Positions 8,049 through 14,316 of a stretch of 18,830 bases of DNA are shown here, in pieces. The notes under the pieces are model-generated. The model made no database searches, had not been told where the DNA came from, and saw only the letters and a list, made by a program, of their open reading frames with translations. Position 1 is the stretch's first letter, and every line of letters begins with the position of its first letter. Location of the stretch: the NCBI GenBank assembly GCA_018067055.1, contig JAGPVK010000381.1:1-18830 (forward strand), read 5' to 3'. Source of the DNA: Sphingomonadales bacterium (GTDB taxonomy: Bacteria; Pseudomonadota; Alphaproteobacteria; Sphingomonadales; Sphingomonadaceae). The translations under genes and the position numbers were made by a program.

Positions 8049-8555
8049 ATGAATTTGCTCGATCGGCGCACCGTCATAACCGGAACTCTGGCAACCGCAG
8101 GGGCCTATGGGCTTGTGCGCGCGTCGGGTGTTTTGGACCAGGCCAATGCGCGCGCTGGAGGATCGTTCAAGATCAATCGCACGCCGGAAGAATGGAAAAA
8201 GCGGCTGGGCGCGGCCCGCTACCGAATATTGCGCCTGGAAGGCACCGAACGCGCCTATTCCAGTCCCCTGAATAATGAGAAGCGCAGGGGCGTTTTCGCC
8301 TGTGCCGGTTGCAATCTCGGTGTCTACAAATCGGATACAAAATATGACAGTGGTACGGGCTGGCCGAGTTTTTGGGCCCCGATCGCCACGAACCGGATCG
8401 GCACAAATACCGACTATAAGATCGGCTATCCGCGCACCGAGGTCCATTGCGCGCGCTGTGGCGGGCATCTCGGGCATATTTTCAATGATGGACCACAACC
8501 AACCGGCAAGCGCCATTGCATCAACGGCCTCGCGCTGAAATTCATTCCCGCCTGA
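8049..8555 (+). CDS. msrB: Peptide-methionine (R)-S-oxide reductase MsrB with Tat-type signal
   Basis: MsrB repairs oxidised methionine by reducing the R-sulfoxide. The 168-residue protein carries the zinc-binding pairs CAGC (85, 88) and CARC (134, 137), the SGTGWPSFW substrate loop (101-109), GGHLGHIFNDGP (138-149) and the catalytic Cys157 in RHCINGLALKF. The usual recycling Cys of the SGCGWPSF version is Thr here, as in a large subset of MsrB proteins that use another cysteine or a direct reductant. The N-terminus has twin arginines (LDRRTVITG) followed by a hydrophobic Ala/Gly/Thr-rich stretch and ANA-R, which suggests Tat export to the periplasm. ATG 8049 is chosen over an in-frame TTG at 8043 because GAGGA (8038-8042) sits six bases before it and would abut the TTG. 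It is convergent with the VOC gene, nine bases away. Confidence 0.93.
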   Translation: MNLLDRRTVITGTLATAGAYGLVRASGVLDQANARAGGSFKINRTPEEWKKRLGAARYRILRLEGTERAYSSPLNNEKRRGVFACAGCNLGVYKSDTKYDSGTGWPSFWAPIATNRIGTNTDYKIGYPRTEVHCARCGGHLGHIFNDGPQPTGKRHCINGLALKFIPA

Positions 8556-8564
8556 CCCACCGGA

Positions 8565-8942
8565 TCAGCTTTCGGGCGCGTCTACCTGCTGCCAGAATTC
8601 CAATTTGATCCCGTCGCAATCTAGGATCCAGGCAAACTTGCCATATCCCTCGTCAATCTGCCCCAGTATCTCCAGCCCTTTGGCTTCGAGCTGTTCGATA
8701 TAGGCAGGCAGATCGTCCACCCGCAGATTGATCATGAACTGGGCTTCGCTGGGTTTTAGATAATCCGTTTCTTCCGGAAAATGGCTGATCAGGCTGTAAG
8801 GCTTCTCGCCTTTCTCTTCCGACCAGTTGAGCATCGGACCATATTCCCCGTCCAGCCCCAGATATTCCTTGTACCATTTGCGTGTTGCCGCTGGATCCCT
8901 CACCATGTGAAAAATCCCACCGAGACCGGTGACCCTTGCCAT
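8565..8942 (-). CDS. VOC (glyoxalase/bleomycin-resistance fold) protein
   Basis: This is a 125-residue single-domain-pair VOC protein. The N-terminal GIFHMVRDPAATRKWYKEYLGL is the classic first beta-alpha unit, with a His metal ligand. A second half begins near SEAQFMINLRVDDLPAYIEQL, and the last strand KLEFWQ carries the Glu that usually completes the metal site. Substrate is unknown. Proteins of this fold include glyoxalases, dioxygenases and resistance proteins, and this small stand-alone form is commonly of uncertain role. The frame extends to an ATG at 8954, but ATG 8942 has GGAG six bases before it, whereas nothing similar precedes 8954, so I prefer 8942. A TATAAT hexamer on this strand lies upstream, next to the 3' end of the neighbouring gene. 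Confidence 0.85.
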   Translation of the reverse strand: MARVTGLGGIFHMVRDPAATRKWYKEYLGLDGEYGPMLNWSEEKGEKPYSLISHFPEETDYLKPSEAQFMINLRVDDLPAYIEQLEAKGLEILGQIDEGYGKFAWILDCDGIKLEFWQQVDAPES

Positions 8943-8988
8943 AAATATCTCCATGGTTCTTATTTTTACGCGCCCATAGTTAGAATCT

Positions 8989-8994
8989 ATTATA
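8989..8994 (-). promoter_or_regulatory. TATAAT, possible -10 box for the VOC gene
   Basis: On the minus strand the bases read TATAAT, an exact -10 consensus, 46 bases before the chosen VOC start and just after the stop of the GT-C gene. A -35 match is poor: the hexamer at 17-base spacing reads AGGTTG. The surrounding 54 bases are clearly AT-rich compared with the genes. This suggests that the VOC gene has its own promoter and is not only read through from the long operon upstream, but the evidence is one hexamer. Confidence 0.3.
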
Positions 8995-8996
8995 GT

Positions 8997-10769
8997 TTAC
9001 ATATTGTTTCGCAACCTTCTTGGCGTCACACGCCAGACGATCAGTCCATTGTCCCGAATATAGACAGATTGCAGCCAGTCCGGTTTTTGGCCTTTGACCA
9101 ATTGGGCCCACAGGCCGTCGGGTTGCTTCTTCGCATAGAGGGCAAGCTCCGCTTCCCCATCACAAGCAACGATATAGCCAATATTATGGGCTTCCAGCAA
9201 GCCACGGGCCACCTCGGGTGCGGAGGTGAAAATCCTGATCTGGTCGGCCATGGCCTGGTCGTTGCGATGGTGGCTGGTGGCGAGCACGCTATGTGGAGTC
9301 AGCAGCAGGATCCGCGGTCCGAAATCAAACGGTGCCAGGATGTTGGACCGGGGCAAGGCGTTCAGCCGGGCGAGCGAATCATCATTTCTGCACGCGGCAT
9401 TTCCGGGGTTTGTAGCGTCTGACTCATCGTCTCCGCTGATACTGTTGAACAGCGCGATGGCCAGCGGTCCCGGCATGATCAGAAATACCACCGCCGCAGT
9501 GGCAAGAATACGGGAGAGTGGACGCTTGATGACGCGTGCGTGGACAAAGGCCTGATGCACCGCCCAGGCCATGAATGGTAAGGCAAAGGCTGCCGCGACC
9601 GCAGTGGCACGCTGGACAAAAAGCGACAGGAGCAATGCCCAGAGAAAGGCATAGCCCAAGACCAGCAATTTGCCGCGATCCACCCCGGCTGGCTGGGCCC
9701 GCATCATGTAGATCAGGCTGACCAGTCCGACGATGATCGAACCACCCAGCAAAGTGACCATGGTCTTCCCGTTCTGATACCAGATCGGCAGGCCTTCAAG
9801 GACGTTGACCAGCCAATATTCGCGAACAATCGGATCCATCGTGTTGAACGCCCCGCCCATGCACTGCGGCGCAAGGCCATGGAGCACAGCCAAAACCGCT
9901 CCACCGGCAATGGCCAGACTCCCGACGCGCATCACGATATTCTGGGGCAGCCATTTGATCGCCGGCAGCATGACCAACGCTCCCGCGGCACAGGCCAGCA
10001 GATGCGCTGGCGAAAGCGCATCACAATAGTTGATCGCAGGATCGAAAGCGCCCTGGGTGGCAAAATAGAACAGCAAACTGGCGGTCAAAAAGCTCAGCAG
10101 GGTCCAGAACAATCTTACCCCTTCTTCGGTCTGGAAGACCCAGCGCCAGACCAGCAGCACGATAAAGGCGGCGGATAGTGGCAAACCTTCCAGCGAAATC
10201 GAAAGCCAGAGTGCTAGCGCCGCACCAAGCGCGATTCCGCCCTTGCGCTTGTCCGGCCAGAACAGAGTCCACAGCGCGGTCAGTGCGAGCACGATCTGCC
10301 AGCCATGATGATCCACCCGCATCGGCCTGATTTGCACAAGTATCGGCACAGCGGTTGCAGTCAGCGCTGCTGCCAGAATTGCAATATTGCGAACAAAAAG
10401 CTGTTCGGTGATTTTGACGACAAGCCACATCGCGATGCCCAGGGTGAGCAGCGGCACGATCACCATCGTGGCGGTTTCTGCGGTCGCAGCACCCAATACA
10501 GGGTGCAGTGCCAGGAACACCAGGGCAAGCGGCAGCTCAATCCAGCGCGGCCAGTGCATCGGCTGACTGTCCGGCTCGCCGATCCGATATTGCGTGGTGT
10601 CAAACCAGCTTTGCCCGCCGAGCCAGTCGCGCAGCTGTACCATGCGCAGCTGGTCATCCGGATCCCAGCCGATACCGCTCTGAATCTGCCCGCGGCTGAC
10701 GAGAATCAGCGCCGCGCCGGCCGCGAGCCAGATCAACAATATCGGTAGGTAGCCGCGCAAGCGTTCCAA
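8997..10769 (-). CDS. Large GT-C-type membrane glycosyltransferase-like protein
   Basis: This is a 590-residue inner-membrane protein with a dozen or so hydrophobic segments and a soluble C-terminal domain of about 140 residues. After the first segment comes GWDPDDQLRMVQLRDWL (about 34-50), with an acidic cluster Asp36/38/39 at the start of the first periplasmic loop. A second loop has RVDHHGWQ (about 151-158). This order, an acidic motif and then DHH, is that of STT3/AglB-like GT-C transferases that use polyprenyl-linked sugars. The short DPDDQLR plus a WLGGQxWxD segment recalls a sphingomonad family that databases sometimes label 'AcrB/AcrD/AcrF', a name this topology does not support. The start is TTG, four bases after the preceding stop, with GAGGGG seven bases before it. 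It is the last gene of the four-gene operon. Sugar and acceptor are unknown. Confidence 0.75.
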   Translation of the reverse strand: MERLRGYLPILLIWLAAGAALILVSRGQIQSGIGWDPDDQLRMVQLRDWLGGQSWFDTTQYRIGEPDSQPMHWPRWIELPLALVFLALHPVLGAATAETATMVIVPLLTLGIAMWLVVKITEQLFVRNIAILAAALTATAVPILVQIRPMRVDHHGWQIVLALTALWTLFWPDKRKGGIALGAALALWLSISLEGLPLSAAFIVLLVWRWVFQTEEGVRLFWTLLSFLTASLLFYFATQGAFDPAINYCDALSPAHLLACAAGALVMLPAIKWLPQNIVMRVGSLAIAGGAVLAVLHGLAPQCMGGAFNTMDPIVREYWLVNVLEGLPIWYQNGKTMVTLLGGSIIVGLVSLIYMMRAQPAGVDRGKLLVLGYAFLWALLLSLFVQRATAVAAAFALPFMAWAVHQAFVHARVIKRPLSRILATAAVVFLIMPGPLAIALFNSISGDDESDATNPGNAACRNDDSLARLNALPRSNILAPFDFGPRILLLTPHSVLATSHHRNDQAMADQIRIFTSAPEVARGLLEAHNIGYIVACDGEAELALYAKKQPDGLWAQLVKGQKPDWLQSVYIRDNGLIVWRVTPRRLRNNM

Positions 10770-10773
10770 AATC

Positions 10774-12153
10774 TTACCCCTCGGGCTGTGAGCCTTTGGC
10801 TTTCAGGTAAAGCCATGGAACCCGCTCCGGGTCAAATTGCGAACGGTGATGGCGATCAAAAAATGGCGGCATATGATCACCAACCAGCAGGATGTCCGCT
10901 TCCGGAAAATCGCTCGCGGTGATTTCCTTGATCAGCGCCTTGTCGATATCATCAAATATCGCATATTGGCGGCAAATCATCGGATAGTCGCGGGCCAGTT
11001 CGACCGACACTTTCTCGCAATTTTCGGAGTGCAGATTCTGCTGGGTCGGAACCGGCAAATGGGTGTTCAACGTCAACCAATATTGGAAAGTTGGTTGCTT
11101 AGCCCGTTTCAGATTCTCTGCCAGCATCTTCGGTACCTGCCGGTCGCAGGCTCCGGCAAACACGCCGCCGCACCATTCGGCGCCGCGTTTTTCGAGATCC
11201 ACCGCAAATTCGCGTTCCTGGAAACCGATCTTGGGATACCAGTCTTCCCGCTTGAAGAACGGGCCCTTGAAACTGTGCATTGCCTGTGTCGCATAGCCTT
11301 TCTTGGCAAGCTGCGCGGGCAGGCAATCCAGTTTCTTCGGATCATTGGTCTCGAGCAATTCATAATAGTCACCCCAGCGACCGCAAAGCTCGCGCATTTC
11401 GCCGGAGGTGGTGCTGTTATAGTAGAGGCTGGTACCCTGGCTCACATCATAGCGCGCTGTCACGGCACTGCTTTTATACTGGGCAAACAGCTTGTCAGAC
11501 ATCGCCTTGTTGTTTTTCGGTACGCCGAGAGATTCAACGATGATCAGCACCAGATGGCGTTGGCCATCCGCACGGGCGGCGAAGCCCGACTTGCTGACTG
11601 CCGATTCAAATTTCGCTCCGACCGGAGCGGGTCGGAAATAATGACCCCGCATCCCCTCACCAACGGCGGCATCGGCGCCGACAAGTCCAAAGATCAGGGC
11701 ACCGCCAAGCAGGATATGCAATGGCTTGGCGAAATTCGTATTGCGCTTGAGCAGAAACCAGCTGCCGATCAAAATCCCGACCACAACAACTGCTGCGGCA
11801 ATATATTCGATCGAATTGCCCGGCTTGATCTCGGAGAAAAACTGCAGCGAATAGAGTAGGGAATTGAGCGTCAGGCTGAACAGGCCGGATACGAAAGAGA
11901 GCAAAGAGTAAATCATCACGCCGGCGAAAGCGAGCCACTGCACGGTACGCGGCATGCGTTTGACGATCAGACCGACCAGCCCTGCCAGCGCGATCGGAAT
12001 CGCGCGTGGCGGCGCACCAACCATCCACATCGCCATGAACGGGATATTGGCTAGTATAATCCAGACCAATGCCCAGTTCATGAATCTTGTGAAGTCGGGG
12101 CTGATGCGGGGTTGCTTTGCCGGCACCTCGAGGGTCATATCCATATAGCTCAC
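10774..12153 (-). CDS. Sulfatase/alkaline-phosphatase-superfamily membrane protein (LtaS/EptA-like fold)
   Basis: This 459-residue protein has an N-terminal set of four or five membrane segments (about 25-160) followed by a periplasmic catalytic domain. Metal-site motifs are in the expected order: VLIIVESLG (Glu207), the nucleophile region YYNSTTSGEMRELCG (Thr248/249), a His in TLNTHLPVP (about 365), and LLVGDHMPPFFDRHHR (Asp426/His427 and following). This is the layout of phosphoethanolamine and glycerol-phosphate transferases and of membrane sulfatases, so it probably moves a phospho-headgroup onto a lipid or glycan outside the inner membrane. The exact reaction cannot be told. Several Cys residues in the catalytic part could form disulfides. 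The start is GTG in a GTGA overlap (12150-12153) with the GtrA stop. An ATG three codons later is a possible alternative. The next gene follows after four bases. Confidence 0.82.
   Translation of the reverse strand: MSYMDMTLEVPAKQPRISPDFTRFMNWALVWIILANIPFMAMWMVGAPPRAIPIALAGLVGLIVKRMPRTVQWLAFAGVMIYSLLSFVSGLFSLTLNSLLYSLQFFSEIKPGNSIEYIAAAVVVVGILIGSWFLLKRNTNFAKPLHILLGGALIFGLVGADAAVGEGMRGHYFRPAPVGAKFESAVSKSGFAARADGQRHLVLIIVESLGVPKNNKAMSDKLFAQYKSSAVTARYDVSQGTSLYYNSTTSGEMRELCGRWGDYYELLETNDPKKLDCLPAQLAKKGYATQAMHSFKGPFFKREDWYPKIGFQEREFAVDLEKRGAEWCGGVFAGACDRQVPKMLAENLKRAKQPTFQYWLTLNTHLPVPTQQNLHSENCEKVSVELARDYPMICRQYAIFDDIDKALIKEITASDFPEADILLVGDHMPPFFDRHHRSQFDPERVPWLYLKAKGSQPEG
10777..10782 (-). promoter_or_regulatory. 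Ribosome binding site that fixes a TTG start
   Basis: On the minus strand GAGGGG forms the last two sense codons (Glu-Gly) of the sulfatase-fold gene. It lies seven bases before the TTG at 10769, and the intervening TAA is the upstream stop. No ATG or GTG in this frame lies nearby with comparable spacing. The site supports TTG as the true start of the GT-C gene and tight coupling of the two genes. Confidence 0.6.
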
Positions 12154-12602
12154 CGGAACACCCCATATTTGCGGGTCAGATAAACCGCGAAGAAACTGAC
12201 GCCAACCGCTGCCGCTTTTGCCATGACCGGCAGAACGCCGGCACTGGTAAGTCCGCTGACCATAATGACGGTTATGCCGAGACCGAGCACGGCGGTGCCG
12301 ATGAAACCAAGCCGCTGCAACTGCAGCGCCGCGCCATCACGCGCCTTGCCGGGGAAAACGAAGCTGGATGAAATCAGCCAGTGCACAATGATTCCTGCGC
12401 TATAGCCTGCTGCCGACGCCCAACCCGGGTCGACCAGAAACGCAACCAGGACCATGAACAGTGACACATCGAAAGCCAGGCTGACGATGCTTGCCAGCAA
12501 ATAACGGGTGATCGAGAACCGGTTCAGCATCGCCAGCGGAGCAGGCAGATTGCCTATCCAGCCGCCGAGGGTTGACCGTCTGTCTGCGCCGCTGCGTTCC
12601 AT
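12150..12602 (-). CDS. GtrA-family membrane protein (putative polyprenyl-phosphate-sugar flippase)
   Basis: This 150-residue protein has four predicted membrane segments, the first in RYLLASIVSLAFDVSLFMVLVAF, then a short GIIVHWLISSSFVFPGK motif, a third in GFIGTAVLGLGITVIMVSGL and a fourth ending VYLTRKYGVFR. The 'NW(L/I)xxxxxVF' pattern with the 'RKxxVF' end is the hallmark of GtrA. These proteins are thought to flip undecaprenyl-phosphate-linked sugars for glycosylation of O-antigen, teichoic acid or arabinan. The annotated ATG at 12602 lies five bases after the flavoprotein stop and leaves a 24-residue polar leader. An internal ATG at 12530 would give a more typical 126-residue protein, so the start is uncertain. 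Its TGA overlaps the next gene's GTG by four bases. The usual partner, a GtrB glycosyltransferase, is not in the operon. Confidence 0.87.
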   Translation of the reverse strand: MERSGADRRSTLGGWIGNLPAPLAMLNRFSITRYLLASIVSLAFDVSLFMVLVAFLVDPGWASAAGYSAGIIVHWLISSSFVFPGKARDGAALQLQRLGFIGTAVLGLGITVIMVSGLTSAGVLPVMAKAAAVGVSFFAVYLTRKYGVFR

Positions 12603-12607
12603 TACTC

Positions 12608-14191
12608 CTACGCCGCCTTCTTCGCTTCATCGTCGGCTTTTTCCTCGATCCGCGTCGGTACATCACGCATGCTTTCCAGAGCGGCGGCACGGTCTTCGCT
12701 GATTTCTTCCGCGATCACCCGCTGCGCGCCTTCATCGCCTGCTTCGTGATATTCGGCATCCTCGTTGACGTTCCAGACATTCCATTTGCGTGATCCGGCT
12801 TCAATATTTTCCACCGTCAACATCGCGGTCATCATCGCGTGGTCCTGATTATTATAGCGATGCATGCCATTGCGGCCGACCATATGCAGCGTCGGAAAGC
12901 GGCTTTCCAGATCGTCACGCATGGTGGCGACATTGTCTTCATAGCTGTCGTCATAGACTGGATAGGCCTTTTCCTGACGAACGACCGCGCCGCCAACAAC
13001 ATCTTCGGCCTTGCACAGGCCAAGGATCGCCATTTCCTGTTTGGCCAGTTCGACCAGTTCCTCGTCGGACAAAGACCACAGACCGTCGTTTTCAAAGCAG
13101 AAATATTCAAGACCGACGCAGGCGATATTCTCGTCCGGCACCATTTCCGGCGACCAGCTGCGGAAATTCTGGACGCGGCCAACCTGTACGCGATCATCAT
13201 GGATATAGATCCAGTTGTCCGGGAACAGATCATCCGACTTGACCATGATCGCCACGGTCAGGAAATCGCGATAGTTCAGATCCTGCGCTTCGGGCATTGA
13301 TTTCGGCAGCGGGTGGATGCGGGTAGCGAGCTCGCGCATCGGCGCGCTGGAAATCACATGTTTCGCGGTAATGATGGTTTCGCCATCTGAATTTGTCGCA
13401 CTCATCCGCCAGTTGCCGTCGGCATCTTGCGCCAGCTGCTTGAGACTGTGCCCCATCAGCACCTGGTTGCCCTTGGCTTCGACATGGGCTTTCGCTGCAT
13501 CCCACATCATGCCGGGACCGAGGCGGGGATAGCGGAAGGTTTCGAGCAGGGTTTTGACTTCCTGCCCATCATTGGGCTTTTTGTTTAAGCCGAGCGAGCG
13601 TTTCAGGCCATCGGTCACCGCGTTCCACAGGCTCAGGCCCTTGATCCGCTGGGCCGCCCAGTCCGCCGACATTTCGTCGCACGGCATGCCCCAGACCTTC
13701 TCGGTATAGGTCTTGAAGAAAATCGAATAGAGCTTGTAGCCGAACTGATTGACCGTCCAGTCCTCAAAGCTCTTCACATTCTTGTTCGGAAAAACCTTCG
13801 CCTTGCCATAGCTCAGCATGCACAGGGTCGAACGCCAGATGCCGAGATTCCACAGGGCTTCAAAGGCGCGCAGCGGATAGCTGTAAAATTTGCCTTCATA
13901 ATAGATCCGGCTCATCCGCGGCCGCTGGATAAAGTCGTCGGGCAGGATTTCATTCCACAGATCAACGACTTCCTGCGACTTGGAAAAGAAGCGGTGCCCG
14001 CCGATATCAAAGCGGAATCCTTCATGTTCTACCGTCCGGCTGATCCCGCCTACATATTTCGGGTCTTTTTCGATCACGGTGACCGAATAGCCCTTTTTCG
14101 AGAGCAGATAGGCGGCGGTCAGACCCGCGGGTCCGGCTCCGATAATTGCGACGTCTACGGCATTTTCTGCGGGTTTGCTTGGCGTGTTCAT
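12608..14191 (-). CDS. FAD-dependent oxidoreductase, UDP-galactopyranose-mutase-like
   Basis: This is a 527-residue cytosolic flavoprotein of the amino-oxidase/UGM superfamily. The dinucleotide-binding motif IIGAGPAGLTAAYLL starts at about residue 16, followed by the acidic Glu41 that ends the second strand and by GGISRT and GGHRFFSKS (64-72). The middle part contains YEGKFYSYPLRAFEA and YTEKVWGMPCDEMSADWAAQ, conserved in this group and reminiscent of the UGM sugar-binding region. The FAD-site end motif is NNQDHAMMTAMLTVENI. The C-terminal 60 residues are acidic and low in complexity. Homologues are often labelled protoporphyrinogen-oxidase-like, but the operon (GtrA, sulfatase fold, GT-C) favours a sugar-nucleotide role such as mutase or redox modification. 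It is the first gene of the operon. A palindrome and a seven-codon reading frame lie just upstream of its ATG. Confidence 0.8.
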   Translation of the reverse strand: MNTPSKPAENAVDVAIIGAGPAGLTAAYLLSKKGYSVTVIEKDPKYVGGISRTVEHEGFRFDIGGHRFFSKSQEVVDLWNEILPDDFIQRPRMSRIYYEGKFYSYPLRAFEALWNLGIWRSTLCMLSYGKAKVFPNKNVKSFEDWTVNQFGYKLYSIFFKTYTEKVWGMPCDEMSADWAAQRIKGLSLWNAVTDGLKRSLGLNKKPNDGQEVKTLLETFRYPRLGPGMMWDAAKAHVEAKGNQVLMGHSLKQLAQDADGNWRMSATNSDGETIITAKHVISSAPMRELATRIHPLPKSMPEAQDLNYRDFLTVAIMVKSDDLFPDNWIYIHDDRVQVGRVQNFRSWSPEMVPDENIACVGLEYFCFENDGLWSLSDEELVELAKQEMAILGLCKAEDVVGGAVVRQEKAYPVYDDSYEDNVATMRDDLESRFPTLHMVGRNGMHRYNNQDHAMMTAMLTVENIEAGSRKWNVWNVNEDAEYHEAGDEGAQRVIAEEISEDRAAALESMRDVPTRIEEKADDEAKKAA

Positions 14192-14211
14192 ACAGTCTGG
14201 TCCCTGTCCAT
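14188..14211 (-). other. Seven-codon upstream ORF overlapping the flavoprotein start
   Basis: On the minus strand an ATG at 14209-14211 reads MDRDQTV and stops at TGA 14188-14190. This TGA overlaps the flavoprotein ATG as ATGA. It is preceded by GGG at a plausible distance. Such an arrangement could couple or restrain translation of the operon's first gene, but a seven-codon frame can occur by chance. Only the positions and the overlap are observed. Confidence 0.25.
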
Positions 14212-14232
14212 GGTGCGCCCTGCGCGAGCGCG

Positions 14233-14259
14233 GTTCATGTTTCAGAAACAGGAGTGAAC
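14233..14259. promoter_or_regulatory. Nested palindrome upstream of the glycan operon
   Basis: A perfect 13-base palindrome TGTTTC-A-GAAACA (14238-14250) is flanked by GTTCA on the left (14233-14237) and TGAAC on the right (14255-14259). This makes an interrupted larger inverted repeat with an extra GGAG on one side. It lies about 45-70 bases before the flavoprotein ATG in the 125-base gap after the amino-acid permease gene. It could be an operator or a transcript hairpin. I see no convincing -35/-10 pair around it and no cognate regulator in the window. Confidence 0.35.
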
Positions 14260-14316
14260 GAAATTGGTTAGCAGATAGTTAATGCGGCGCTGAAATTTGC
14301 CAGCCGCGAGGCCCCC

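Noticed and set aside
10837..11859. 340-codon plus-strand frame opposite the sulfatase-fold gene
   Set aside because: The minus strand carries all metal-site motifs in order; the plus frame has no recognisable domain.
14284..14307. GCGGC-N14-GCCGC hairpin after the amino-acid permease stop
   Set aside because: Five pairs, long loop and no T-run on the minus strand; not convincing as an intrinsic terminator.
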